Positions 23,629-35,882 of a stretch of 64,000 nucleotides of DNA are shown here, piece by piece. Position 1 is the stretch's first letter; each line of letters opens with the position of its first letter. A program made the position numbers and the translations under genes. Under the pieces are notes generated by a model, which was not told the DNA's origin, made no database searches, and saw only the letters and a list, made by a program, of their open reading frames with translations. Source of the DNA: Perca fluviatilis (Eukaryota > Chordata > Actinopteri > Perciformes > Percidae); the NCBI RefSeq assembly GCF_010015445.1, contig NC_053129.1, positions 12,936,073-13,000,072 of the forward strand, given 5' to 3'.

Positions 23629-25362
23629 CTGAGGAGTTTACAAAGACTGGCAGTATAAATGATGTGCTAAGCAATAATGTAAATATTAATGAATCTATAT
23701 TTGTTAAGGAAACTGATGAAAAAGAAATTATAGAGATTGTTAAAACATTTAAGAGTAAAAAGTCAACTAACTTGAATGGTATTGACATGTTTATGTTAAA
23801 AGTATTATTGGTTGTGTTGTTAAACCTCTAACGCATGTATGTAATCAATCTCTGAAAACTGGAGTCTTTCCAGATAAAATGAAAATGGCAAAAGTGATAC
23901 CAATATATAAGGCTGATGAAAAACATACACTTTCAAACTACAGACCTGTTTCACTGCTCTCCCAATTTTCAAAAATACTAGAAAAAATATTCTCTACAAG
24001 GCTCGAAAACTTCATTGTTAAACATAATATACTGTGTGATCAGCAATATGGTTTCAGGGCTAATAGGACAACTTCACATGCACTTATTCAATTTGTGGAA
24101 GAAATAACAGCAATAGAACAAAAAAATATGCAGTGTTAGGACCATTGTTGTTTAACTTGTATATAAATAATGTATGGTAGGTGTCAAAAACACTGAAAAC
24201 CATTTTATTTGCTGATGATACTAATTTAATCTGTTCTGGGGAAAATCTGGAACAACTCTTGGATACAGTGGAAAATGAATTAAAAAAGATGAAGAGCTGG
24301 TTTGATGCAAATAAACTAACACTGAACTTAAGTAAAACTAAATTTATAATTTTTAATCATGCCACAACTTTAAATAAAAACTTATGATAAAGGATATTGA
24401 AATAGAAAGAGTAAAATAAATTTCTGGGAGTAATAATTGATGAGAAATTATGTTGGAAGCCACATATACACTATATCAAGGCCGAAATATCAAAATAAAT
24501 TGCTATATTGTATAAAACAAATTACCTATTAAATCAACAATCACTGTACACATTACGTTGTATTGTTTCTTCATACTGCCATACATTAGTTTGGAAGTAT
24601 GGGGAAACACAAAACCCACACTGAACCTATATTCATCCTTCAAAAGAGCCTTAAGAATTGTAAATAACTTATAACCACTTATAGAGCACCAACTACTCCA
24701 CTGTTTATTAAATTAAAAGCCCTAAAATTCAGAGATTGACTTCAAAACTGCACAAATTATGTACAAAATAGCTAAACTGTTATCAAACAGTATTCAAGGG
24801 TTGTTTCAAATGAGAGCAATCACTTAAGAGGTACATTTGTATTTAAAAAGAAACCTAATTGTAAATATCACTGCATCACAACCAAAAGATTTAATGTATG
24901 GAACAGCTGCAGTGAAGAGATGAAATCATGTACGAGTAATTTTAAGACCATTTAAACTGAATATATTAGATACGAGAAGGACTCGAAGTTATAGTACTGT
25001 ATACAGGTTCCTTGCTCTACATATTAGAGATTGGAGGTGTTAGTTGATTTGCTAGAGATAGACAGAAAAGATAGATGGAGAATAAAAAGTGAAGTGTGAA
25101 TGCATGGGTTTATGTGAACAGTAGGTAGATATACAGTGTATGTAAAAATGTATGAGAAGCATCACATTTTGTATTTAAGGATAAAAATAAGTGGGTAGGA
25201 CCTGAAAAGTTTGTGAACTTCATCCCACTCCTTTATCAACATGGGAATTTCTAATTTGAATTACTTATTTAGGAAGATTATGCTGAGAAGTACATGAGCA
25301 GTCATTTGAAGTATGCATGTCTGTGTAGTATAGATTTTTTACATGTTCGAAATAAACTACTA
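23629..25362 (+). mobile_element. LINE insertion in the 3' flank of gene C, internally deleted
   Basis: A non-LTR element interrupting the flank between 'ATCTTCAAG' and 'GTCATGACAG', which are adjacent in the flanks of genes B and D. CAAG stands at both ends (23625-23628 and 25363-25366), a possible short target duplication. It is 5'-truncated, and the middle of the reverse transcriptase is deleted near 24138 relative to the gene E copy. The same junction exists at 46588 and 54284. Confidence 0.85.
23879..24387 (+). pseudogene. LINE reverse transcriptase remnant
   Basis: The first part shows VIPIYKADEKHTLSNYRP and QQYGFRANRTTSHAL. The second part shows the catalytic FADDTN. The region between them is deleted and a stop interrupts the frame at about 24137. 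It resembles jockey/CR1/Rex-type LINE polymerases. Confidence 0.85.
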
Positions 25363-25622
25363 CAAGGGGTCATGACAGAACTGGGTTCAGCAGCAGACTC
25401 AGTTATTTGGATCATAGCATAATATAGGAAGTTATTGGTGATTTGTGGTAGTTCTATGGCCAGATTGTAAATGGCTCACATTCTGGACTATTAACATGGA
25501 CTGTCAAACCCTGCACCCAGTTAGACCTTTGGCTACACAAGTAATAAATCTTGGGAGTAAACATTGAAAACCAGGGCAAACAAAAGTTATATTCTTTATT
25601 GACAAGACTTTAGAGTCTCCCT

Positions 25623-26896
25623 TTAGCCAACCTGAAAAAAAAAAAACAGGAAAGGAAACATGTTAATCTCAAACTCAGAAAATATCCGTTAACTGAAGCA
25701 CAGAACAGTACCTTTTGCATGAATGCTCTTGGCGCTCGCCGGCGGCGGCCCGGCTGCGAGTAAGAACCTTGTACACCAACTCCACTGTAGGGCTGCTGTT
25801 GTCCAGTCGCTGCACCACTCTGACTAGCACTCCCAATACTCGCCTGCCTGACGGTGCGATGTCTATAAGGGATGTTCTTGGCCTGCTGAGTGCTGGGATA
25901 ATTATCCCTTGTGTAGAGAGCATCCTCCCAGCTGTCCCTCCCCTGCTCAAAGTTGTTGCTGGTGTAAGTATAAGTGCCTGGAGGATACTGGCCATTCAGA
26001 AACATGTAGTCATAGGAAGGGTAAGGATAGGGGACCAGGCCTGATGGCACAGGTCCTCCATTAAAGCCTTGTGAAGGCTGTGCAGCATAGACAAAACGAG
26101 GTGGTGGCATGGAACCTTGCGCTTTGCTCTCGGATTCAGAGTTGCCTTGCTCGAATCTTTTCTGTTCCTGGAAAAGTTCCCCTGCCTGGTACTGTGGAAG
26201 AAGATGGTCAGGCTGGATCACAAAGTTAAGGCCAAGTGGTCGAAGGGCAGGTCCACTGGCAGCAAACTGCTGAGTGCTAGGTCCTGTGGATGCTCCAGCA
26301 GAAAATGGACTGGGAGGTGCAACAGCCCAGGAAATGCCTAGGAACAGAAGTAACTGATGTTAGCAGGTAGAATTCAAGGCAACAAATTTAACAGCAAGAT
26401 TCCTTTGCTAAACATGAACATTCACTACCCACATCAGTTCAGACATATAGAGACCCTGACAGCTCAAGTTTTAGTTTAGTTAAGTCACATTAGCATTAGT
26501 AACCTTGTTTAGAGGCAGGGCCTGCAGAAGAGCCTTGAGCATATCCTGGAGGTGCATTCTGAAAACTGGACTGAGCTGGATTTGAGACCATTTTAGAGGC
26601 AGCCCCAAAAATCGACAAGAAAGAAACACCCAGTTAAAGCCAGCAGAAGCAGGGTTTGCACTAAGAGAAAGTCATCAAGAGAGACTTAAACAATTAAAGT
26701 AATTTTAAGATGTTGACAGCAATGATACTTTACCTTGCTGCATAGGGTAGCTGTCACTCAAACCAGTCAGCAGAACAAGGAGCAAAGCCCTATTGAAAAG
26801 CAGACAAAGCATAAGTACAACTGCTTAACAGAAATCAGTCATAGGGCTACCATCACAAACTGTTGCTCACCCAGCAGTACACCACACAGCCATCAT
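25623..26896 (-). CDS. Array gene C: secreted Pro/Gln/Tyr-rich protein
   Basis: Coding exons in transcript order are 26871-26896, 26734-26789, 26504-26575, 25712-26337 and 25623-25631 (789 nt, 262 residues). Splice signals and phases match gene A. Tandem start codons ATGATGG are present. One residue is lost next to the basic site, which reads RRRRAPR, so the R-X-R-R motif survives. The acidic stretch is SESESK. A run of twelve A-complement bases lengthens the last intron's acceptor region (25636-25647). AATAAA is at 25595-25600. The internal ATG in intron 3 that gives genes A, B and D a longer unspliced frame is absent here, which supports the spliced model. Its 3' flank carries the LINE and its upstream flank a 2.6-kb DNA transposon. 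The family is unrecognised. Confidence 0.8.
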
Positions 26897-26938
26897 GTTG
26901 AATGAACCGCTCAGGTACCACTGTAATCCTGTGAAAGG

Positions 26939-26973
26939 TTTATAAGTGCTACAGGTGACGTGCCCTGACCAAT
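26939..26973 (-). promoter_or_regulatory. Promoter of array gene C
   Basis: TATAAA complement at 26939-26944, E-box at 26952-26957 and CCAAT box at 26969-26973, spaced as in the other copies. A transposon begins 131 bp further upstream at 27104. Confidence 0.7.
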
Positions 26974-27205
26974 CAGAACATAGCCAGTTAACGACTCACA
27001 GCTGCGAGCAATTGGATCCTGATTAAGGTGGATCATAACTGGTTCAGTTGTCCAATTTTCTTCAAATGTTATGTTGCACATGTTCTGTAACCGAAAACTC
27101 ATTGGGCCTCATTCACCAATATCTTCCAAAATTTTCTCATAAATATGTTCTTAAGAAGGTTCCTAAGAAAAGTCTACGTCGGATTCATGACAGATTTGTG
27201 TTCTG

Positions 27206-28420
27206 ATGCTGCGTTCATGCCACCTCGGAATAACAGGCACCGCCCCCCTGGTTACGTTGTTTTTCCGACTGGCAGCGTTCAGATGGTCTGTGTTCTTCTT
27301 CTTCTGTTATATTGGCGTTTGGCATAACAACTTTTTGCATGACTGCCACCAACTGTTGGCCATAGCCTAGAGCATCAGGTGTGTGAAAACATGGAGGCCA
27401 CAATAACAGAAGATTCTCTGTTTTCTTATGCGAGCATCCAAACAGCACATCGTCAGGTGTTTGTTTGTGTTATCTGCAGGACAACGAACGGAAGAAAAAC
27501 GGATAATTGTTTGTTTTTTATTACATAGGCCTATTTATGAATAATTTGAAACATATTATGTCTGTGTATGTTTTCTTAGCAAAGGGCATTTGTCCACAAT
27601 AAACAGTTTATTGTCATTGAAATATGGTCAGTGAACCAAAGTCGCCTCCATCAAACGTCAAACGTCACCAACTGGGAACTCGGTTATCAAACCAGCCCGA
27701 TTCACCTCTATTTCCACAGGACGTTACGTGAATGGTGACGTTTTCACTTTCCGGAAAAACGTTTTTCCGATGTCCATGAACGCACGGTAAGGATTGAGGA
27801 ATCCCATGTCTTCGTAACTTACCGTGCGTTCATGGACATCGGAAAAACGTTTTTCCGAGTGAAAACGTCACCATTCACGTAACGTCCTGTGGGAATCAGA
27901 GGTGGGAAACTCGGGCTGGATTTTGATAACAGAGTTTCCCAGTTGGTGATGCATTGTTGACAACTGACGTTTGATGGAGGCGACTTTGGTTCACTGAACA
28001 TATTTTAATGACAATAAACTGTTTATTGTGGACAAATGCCTCTGCCAAGAAACATACACAGACATAATATGTTTCAAATTATTCATAAATAGGCCTATGT
28101 ATAAAAAAAACAACACATTATCCGTGTCTTTTCCCGTTCGTTGTCCTCCAGATAACACAAACACACACCTGCCGATGTGCTGTTTGGATGCTCGTATAAG
28201 AAAACAGCAGCAAATCTTTTGTTATTGTGGCCTCCATGTTTTCACACACCTGATGCTCTCGGCTACGGCCAACCGTTAGTGGCAGTCATGCAAAAAGTTG
28301 TTATGCCAAACGCCAATATAACAGAAGAAGAAGAAAACGCATCCCGACCATGTGAACGCTGCCAATCGGAAAAACAACGTAACCAGTGCCTGTTATTCCG
28401 AGGTGGCATGAACGCAGCAT
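27206..28420. mobile_element. 1.2-kb near-perfect palindrome (fold-back element)
   Basis: The outer ends read ATGCTGCGTTCATGCCACC and its complement. The two arms of about 600 bp match each other inverted, up to a short centre near 27792-27818. Inner stem examples are GAACGCACGGTAAG (27778) and CTTACCGTGCGTTC (27818). Open frames occur in both arms because the same sequence is present twice. No transposase domain is seen. Confidence 0.75.
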
Positions 28421-28540
28421 GAAAGCGCGTGCAAGTTGTTCCTAATTAGCATAAGAAAACGCCCCGCCAATTCCCATTTAAGGACATGACACTTCCTGTG
28501 TACCTCCTGGGAGACAGGTTTTCGGAGATTGTCGGAGCCG

Positions 28541-29302
28541 CGGTGGAGGAAGTAGTACTGAATCTCAGTACTTAAATAAAAGTACAAATAACCAGAGACA
28601 AATTTACTTTAGTAAAAGTAGAAGATGTCCACTACCACAAACAAGGCCTGGCTTTTAAAAGAAGTTCCTATCCTAACCAGCATATAACGGAAATGTGTTG
28701 TTAGAATCGGAATGCGGTTGGTTTTATTCATGGATGTATTTTATTTTCTTTAACCATGCAAGTAAGCAAATAAAGTGTGTGAAGCAGCGCAAATGGGGAG
28801 ATGTGAAGAGGTCCAGCCAAATAAATAAGATATGAACGCGTCTTACGCAGCCTGGCGGAGGAGTAAACGATGCTGTGGTGAGAAATAGATGGCAACTTTG
28901 ATTTAAAAACGGGAATAATAAAAACAGACGTTTTAATTTTCAATTTTACCGGGGGCTGTATTACCGAGGGTCAGCGGCGCTGCGCCCGGGCTCTGCAGCA
29001 CCAGAGCCGGCTTGGATCAGCGGTGCCCATACAGTAGCCTATCTACGGCAACCAGACTTTACTACTAACGCGTGACGGTCAGGGAGACGTTTTGGCAGGG
29101 GGGAAACTGATCAGAAAATGTAACGGAACATTGTAGAAATGTAGTGGAGTAAAAAGTATAGATAATTTCTGCAAAATGTAACAAAGTAAAAGTCAAAAGT
29201 AGGCTATGCACTATTGAGTCTACTTAAGTAAAGTACAGATACGTGAGAAATGTACTTAAGTACAGTTAGGACGAATTTGTACTTTGTTACATTCTACCAT
29301 TG
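28541..29302. mobile_element. Nested MITE-like element rich in TACTTAAGTA
   Basis: Begins GGTGGAGGAAGTAGTACTG and ends with inverted 'CTTAAGTACAGTTAGGACG...TACATTCTACCAT'. TACTTAAGTAAAAGTA-type words occur at both ends. This pattern is common in fish non-autonomous elements. Exact borders are approximate and no coding region is seen. Confidence 0.5.
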
Positions 29303-29675
29303 TATTTTGGCCCTATAAATAGCGATCAATCACCAAATAACGCAGGATTTAATCAGTTTAATTGCTGATGTTAGTGTTTTTTTTGCATAATATGATTTTT
29401 TTTTCAACAAATGATCAGAAATACATTACAGCACAATACTATCATTGTAAACGACTGTAGAATTAAATAAAATGCAATAAGCAATCATTTGGAGCAAATT
29501 GTCATCACTCAAATGTGCGTAAGAGTGCTTTTCAGTGTTCGTAGATTTTGTTCTTAGCTAAGAACAAATCCAAGTTAAGAAAACATAAGTGAATGCCAGA
29601 ATCTTCGTAAAAAGTTCTTAAGAAGGGTTTAAGAACACATTTCTTCGTAAGAACGGTTGGTGAATGAGGGCCATT

Positions 29676-31563
29676 GTTTCCCATCTCAGGGTAAATCAAC
29701 TCAGAGTTCAGGGTTATTCTCAGAATTTGTTAAGCCTCCTTCCATAAACGGGCCCTTAATTTTCTCCAAATGTTATGTTGCACATTGCTACATTAGGTGC
29801 TTTAGATTACAATCCTTACACAACACAACCTCCTTAGTTTTTGTTTTTTTGTGTCTGTGTTCTTTGTCACAGATGTTTGTTCTGGTGTTTCCTTTTTTCA
29901 TTCAACATTCCTGAGCAGTATCAAATGTATTTTTTTGTATTTCTGACAGTTAGAAATAGTTTATTTTCTGTCCAATTTAAATGTTGTCTTACCTTCAGCT
30001 ATTTGGCCCAATAAGATATAGTAAGTAAGTAAAAATAAGAGAGGCGCTCTTGTCATTTTCTTAAAATATCACTGTCCAGAGACAAATGTATCTCCAAACG
30101 GTAGCTGTTTGTTGCATAGTAGATGTTAAGGTCAGGCTTTGTAGATTCACACACACATATCCACACTTCAGAGCACAAACACACACACACACACACATAG
30201 GCAGAGTTAAACATATGTCAGGAGATGATATTGAGGCCCCTTCCATTAATTATCATTTCCAGATAACTACCTATTTGAGCGCTATCATTTTTCTTCACAG
30301 TCGATCAGATGTGTAGCCTACATAACCCTATCTGTCCTCATATCACTAACGTCACCCATCGTGGACATATTCTTACATCCGAGTAGATTCTTTGTGTTTT
30401 TTATATATAATATATATATATATTTTTTTGCAAACGGCAGTTTTCTTTAAGACATCGGTGATGCGTAGCGTATTAGTAAAGCCACTGTTTGCAGAGCCGT
30501 CAGAAAAGTGGGCCTCACTCTGAAAAGTTTTTTAAACTTTTGTAGTGTTCACCTGGACATATACCAGCGAGAGCCATTAAAAAGGAGTCCGACAGAATAG
30601 CAGGCAATGATGTAAAACCCTTTGAAATAAATGGTTATAAATTATAATTCTGTTAATGACATGGTGCTGCAACCTCAGAATGGGATTAGTAGTAGTTTTG
30701 CCCGCAGGATTACACCTAAATGAAATTCAGTTTTTTTTTAAGTTTTCACCAGTAATAAACTGTGATTAAATATGAAATGAATACACTATACTGGAACATA
30801 CACATTGAGTCAAGCAGCATTTTTCTCCCACGCCAATTCTCTCTCTTTGGCAGCAGCAGCCATGTTGCTTTTTTTAAGAAAATATATGTTCAAACTCGCT
30901 GTATGTGCGTATGAGTAGTTCCAGAGGGGTAATATGCTGACCGATTTGTGGTTGTTGCCATGGTGAATCCCAGTATCATGGCTCCATTCATGCTGCCTTT
31001 TTATGGAGGTGGTGCACGTGTTTAACTTGGAGTCAACCCGCTCCGAGTTGATTGAACCAACTCAAATCCGCTGTTCTGGAACCGAAAACTGAGTTTCCCA
31101 TCTCAGGGTAAATCAACTCAGAGTTCAGGGTTAGACTCCATTTGTTAAACTTCCTTCCTTCAACGGGCCTTTACATTTTCTTCTAAGGTTATGTTGCACA
31201 TTGCTACATTAGGTGCTATGGATTACAATCCTTAGTTTTAGTTTGTGTTCCTTGTTATTCTGGAGTTTCTTTTTCATGTAATCTCATTGAACATTCAGCA
31301 GTATTTTTGAACAGTTAGAAATTACTTTTCTGTCAAATAAACATTTAGTCTTAACTTGCCCAATTGGAGATAGAGTCAAAATAAGAGGTGCTCCTGTCAT
31401 TTTCTTAAAATAATCAGACCACACAAATTCAGTTAAACTAGTTCAACAATGCATTAATTCTGATTACCAATACCACACATGCATTGCCTAGACAATTAAA
31501 AACAATTTTATTTCAAAGAAACCCCTCTGACACCTGGTGCTAATACATTTTTTTTATAGAGTT
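29676..31563. repeat. Array spacer (S1 and S2) between genes C and D
   Basis: Matches 12400-14286 closely, including the internal direct repeat. A (CA)n tract lies at 30179-30197 at the unit boundary. It ends at the AGGGT target duplication (31564-31568) of the gypsy insertion. Confidence 0.9.
30179..30197. repeat. (CA)n microsatellite within the spacer
   Basis: A CA run at the same unit position as 12909-12933 and the two outer array boundaries. Confidence 0.9.
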
Positions 31564-31568
31564 AGGGT

Positions 31569-31781
31569 TGTAAAGAATTCAAATGTCCACACAAGTCTTA
31601 GACTTGAAAGAATCCTTTGTATTAAGCAAACGTGCATGTAACATACAGGCAGGTGCTAAAACTTACTCTCCACAACTACGTGAGTCTTACGTTACAGGCG
31701 CTACGTGCATACGTGCGTAGGGATGTAGCAGAATGCCATTGAATGTATACAGCCACGTTTACATGGGCACATTATATGACA
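31569..31781 (-). repeat. 3' LTR of the block 2 gypsy element
   Basis: 213 bp, TG...CA on the minus strand, same length and ends as 14292-14504. Confidence 0.9.
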
Positions 31782-32106
31782 TCTCCCCTTTTAAGTTTTG
31801 TTTCTTTCTCAGGGGATAAACAAGAATCAAAAGATATCCTGACTGTTCCTATATCTGGACATCTTAAAGGTACTGCATTTTATTAAACAGTAAGGCACTA
31901 GTATCAGTTGATTTAACTCATCAAACATAACTCTGTGCATTATATTAACGAGCATTAGAACATCAGCTCTCTTCACAGTGTCAATAAACTTGTCAGTCCA
32001 CAGAATTAATAAACATTTCCCTTAATTTCTCTTTTCCCCTCCCCATAGTCCATGGCTCAACAATAGAAAAACAGCGACACCGTCACAGCGAACATGTGAT
32101 TTTCCT

Positions 32107-32634
32107 TCACAGATTCAACCTTTCAACACTCGGTCTACCAGACCGGGTATGGAACAGTCCAGTCTGTGTGTCAGTCGGTTCGACACTGGGGGTTGGTGAT
32201 GCAGTGTCAGCAAAGACTGCGGGGTCAGGCTGCTGCGTGACAGCTCCTTGCTGTAGTGCATCTGGAGCTAGAGGATGTGTGGCTCCAGCCGCCGGAGGAA
32301 CCTGTCGCAAGTGACGCCGGTTGCGTCTCAAAGTTGCTCCCTGGGGTGTTTCAATGACAAAGGAGCGTGGTGTGACGCTGCCTCCAGAGACAACGGCAGG
32401 TGTTCTCCAGGCTTTCTGATGGTCCAGCTTCATGAGGACAGGATCACCTGGCTGTAAAGAAGGCAAAGGCCTAGCTCCATGGCGCTGATTAAAGTAGAAC
32501 GCTTGTTTCCCTTTTTCCAATGCTTCCTTAGTCCTGACAGTTTCCAGATCAGGCCATTGGGGCTGTAGATTTGCCTCCAGTGTTGGAAGGGTTGTCTTTA
32601 TCTTCCGGCCCATGAGTAGCTCTGCCGGGCTCAC
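32107..32634 (-). pseudogene. gypsy integrase C-terminal region
   Basis: A 175-codon open frame with AELLMGRKIKTTLP and a PGDPVLMKLD-type SH3-like tail. It is more complete than the block 1 copy because it lacks the T-rich replacement. Confidence 0.8.
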
Positions 32635-32767
32635 GCCTGTGGTGGTGCGAGGCGTTGACCGAAAGCACGTGAGGGCGAGCAGAGGGTCTTTCTACCTTCT
32701 CTCTGCATGTCCGTTCCCTTGAGGGTTGTGTGGACTGTTGGTGAAGTCAAACTCTCTCGCAAAGTCT

Positions 32768-33331
32768 TTAAATTCCTGGCATGAAAATTGAGGCCCATTC
32801 AGATAATTCAGCTTTCATGGGAAAATACTCCCTGATTGCTGCTGGAATATGGCTTATGTTCTCTGGCCACCCTGACTTTATGTACTGCAACACCAATTGC
32901 AGGTTACAGACTGCTGCTGTAGCTGTCTTTATGGCCTCAAGCCTACGTGGAGTTGCAGGCATGGCGTCAACAACGGATGCTATGTAGCACGCTACGTCAG
33001 AGTGAGTGTCAGTCTCCCTTTCCAGGCACTGTAGTGCACTTCGTGAGAGTGTGTCGGCCACTGTTAAGGTCTTCCCTGGTGCATATTCGGCCATCGGTTT
33101 AAATCTCATAAGTCTCATGAGTAGCCTTTGGCACCGTATTGGCACGTTGTCCAGGTCTTTCTGATTCATGAGTGGAACCAGAGGTTTGTGGTCGGTGACC
33201 AATTTGAAGCTCTCAAGGCCACACAGGTACTTTTCAAATCTCTCAAAGGCCCAGACACTCGACAAACACTCCTTCTCAATCTGTGCATATCTGGTCTCGG
33301 CATCAGACAGACGACGTGAGCAGTATGCCAC
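32768..33331 (-). pseudogene. gypsy RNase H, with integrase core deleted
   Basis: RNase H tail with AFERFEKYLCGLESFKLVTD, which is missing in block 1. At about 32799 the frame jumps from upstream of the integrase zinc site to the end of the catalytic core. The joined ends share CCCATT, and about 430 bp present at 15486-15915 are missing. Confidence 0.85.
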
Positions 33332-33347
33332 AGGTTTCCATTCCCCT

Positions 33348-34157
33348 TCATGCAGCTCCGCCTATGCCATAACTGCTGGCGTCAGCTGAGACAGCAGTAG
33401 GGCAGTTCACATCGTAGAACTTCAGGAGTGGAGAAGTGGACAGGATGTGTTTAATCCGCTGGAATGCCTCCTGCTGAGAGTGGTCCCACGTCCATACTGA
33501 CTTGGACTTTAACAGGTCATAAAGTGGCTGACCCACTGTAGACAAGTTGGAAATGTATTTTCCTAAGTAATTAAACATGCCCAGAATACGCTTTAGGTCT
33601 TGTACGTTCTGTGGTGGTGGGAGCTCGCGGATTGCCTCGACTTTGTCAGGGTCAGGTCTCACACCTGATTTGTCAATTACTTGGCCCAAGAAGTGAAGCT
33701 GGTCCTGCCTGAACTTACATTTTTCTTTGTTTAGCTTCAGGCCGGCTGACTCGATCCTTTCCAGCACCTTGCTGAGATGCTGGTCGTGCTGCTCTGGAGT
33801 ATCTCCATACACGAGGACATCGTCCATGAAGATAGCCACGCCTTCCAGGCCGTTGAGGGTCTCTGTCATTTTTCGTTGGAAGATTTCCGGAGCACTTGTG
33901 ATTCCGAATGGTAGTCTTTTAAACGCATATCTCCCAAAGGGTGTTATAAAGGTGGTTAACTTGGTGCTTTCTGGGTGTAGAGGTATCTGCCAAAACCCAG
34001 AGGCAGCATCCAGTGACGTGAACATGGTTGCTCCACTGAGTTTAGCAGTAATTTCCTCAGCAGTTGGAAGGACGTACCTCTCTCTCCTTACAGCCTCGTT
34101 TAACCTCTTCAAATCAACACAGATCCGCACCTTCCCATTTTTCCTTGGAACTGGCAC
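33348..34157 (-). pseudogene. gypsy reverse transcriptase
   Basis: A 269-codon open frame nearly identical to 16411-17220, with the FMDD catalytic motif. It has the same frame breaks at both ends as the block 1 copy. Confidence 0.9.
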
Positions 34158-34353
34158 TATAGGTGCACACCAGCTCAGTCACAGGCTCAATTACCTCATT
34201 TTCCTCCATGTGTTTTAATTCCTCTTTTACTTTTTGCAATAGAGGCAACGGAACGCGACGAGCAGTGTGCACTGTGTATGGCTCGGCATTATCTCTTAAC
34301 AGGATTTTAACAGGCTCGGTTTTGAGTGTTCCATGCTCACCGAATGCTTTGTG

Positions 34354-34555
34354 TATTATGTTTGTGTAGAACTCAATAACCACACCATGTAGCTCCGTTC
34401 ATGTTGCGTTTACTGAACTGCCGCAAACCTTACATTTACGACCCTTGCCGTAAAACACTGCTGTAAGCCTTAAAGGCACAGTAGCTTGTCACCTGCAGTG
34501 CATAACATAACAGAGTCCAACAGGACACAATACTGAACGTTTTACAGATATAACA
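34354..34555 (-). repeat. 3' LTR of the nested element
   Basis: 202 bp. On the minus strand it begins TGTTATATCTG and ends AACATAATA, so the usual terminal CA is TA. It pairs with 38277-38478. Confidence 0.92.
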
Positions 34556-34825
34556 TTTTCCCCCCACCTCCCTGGAAACTGAAACATAACGTTTAGCCCA
34601 CATTCCCCAGTGTCACTATCATCATGTCACATAGTCCCCATGCCACACAGGTGGGACCCTCATTCTCTGAGGGTGTGCTGGCCGTGAAGCTGCATCAGGT
34701 GGTGCTGGTGGATTACCTCCCACCCGGTTAGCTCTTGGCCTGGGCTGCCAACCTAGAGCCGCTGCTGGATACAAAGGTGATGCAGGTACTGTGGGGGCTG
34801 CAACTCTGTGCAGGCGGTTTGAGTG

Positions 34826-35830
34826 TCAACGAGTCCCATTCTCCAGCCTGTAAGTGGCTGGCCCCAACTGCTTAGTCACCTGCAAGGGCTCTGACCAGTA
34901 TGACTGTAGCTCATTTTGGCGGTGGAGGTATTTGATCCTGACCCAAACCCCTGCAGAAAGTGAGGGGGTCTGCACTCTGTGCGTGGTATCAAACCTCTCT
35001 TTCATCCGAGCCTGTGAACCTTTCACATGAGCTCTTGCTTTCTGGAACCCTGGGCTCCCACGTGCAGGAGCTGGCTCAGCTCAACCACTCAACCAGTGTT
35101 TGCTTTAGTTCGCGCCCAATCATGAGCAATGCAGGTGACACTCCTGTGGTGGAATGCTTGGATGCCCGGATGGTCAGGAGAGTTTGGTTGAGTGCGTCGC
35201 TGAAGGTTTTCCCTTCCTCCAGACAGGCTCGGATTCCATTCTTGAGCGTTTTATTCAGTCTTTCCACCCCCCCCATTACTCTCTGGGTGATACACTGCCG
35301 TCCTGATGTGCTTTATGGACCGCATCGTGAGAAACTCTGTGAACTCCGCTGACGCAAATTGGGGCCCATTATCCGTTGTGATGACACCGGGGAGGCCCCA
35401 GCGCCCAAACAGGTTGTCCAGACGGTCGATGAGTTTGCAGTGATGGAGCTCAGCTGAAAAACCTCCAGCCACTTTGAATGAAGATCGTGCACAACCAGCA
35501 GGTAGCGAGCGTGAGCAGGTGCCCCATGAAGTTCTCCACAGAGGTCGACCTGAATATGTTCCCAGGATGAGGACGGCCAAGGGGTCGGGGTGAAAGGGGC
35601 TGTGGCAGGCTGACATCCTCAACATCAGAGACTATGTGGGGCCACCGCACTGTGTCACGGCAGCGCTGCTTCACCTTGACCACCCCCGGGTGCGCCTCAT
35701 GCGCCATGTGTAGTACTCTGGACCTGAGAATCTCCGGAACGACCGGAGGGTTGCCACGGGCTAGGCACACTGCCCCCCAGCAGGAGAGCTCGTTGCGGAA
35801 GCGGTAATAGGGCAGCAGTCTGTCGTCCAC
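34826..35830 (-). pseudogene. Nested element integrase, frameshifted
   Basis: Several overlapping frames cover an integrase. They include the zinc site start HMAHEAHPGVVKVKQRC, the core motif TTDNGPQFAS, and a C-terminal part (WVRIKYLHRQNELQS). A C-run near 35269 and other indels split it into at least four pieces. Confidence 0.8.
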
Positions 35831-35882
35831 TTTGGCAGGCCAGCCATCCTGGACGTAGGTACGGAGAGTTGTGAAGACCTCA

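Larger units (their letters stand above)
27104..29672. mobile_element. DNA transposon with GGGCCTCATTCACCAA ends, composite
   Basis: The ends GGGCCTCATTCACCAA (left) and TTGGTGAATGAGGGCC (right) are inverted copies with one mismatch. They interrupt a flank that is continuous near genes A, B, D and E (CTCATTGTTTCCC). ATT, or CATTG if the ends are trimmed, is duplicated at the borders. A 3-bp duplication would suit a PIF/Harbinger-like element. Two further elements are nested inside. No transposase is seen. Confidence 0.7.

Noticed and set aside
23383..23658. A frame starting METK repeated at 23383, 42138 and 45596 as a gene
   Set aside because: It is the duplicated 3' flank of the array gene. 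Homologous flanks near A and B are broken in this frame, and the reading runs into unrelated insertions.
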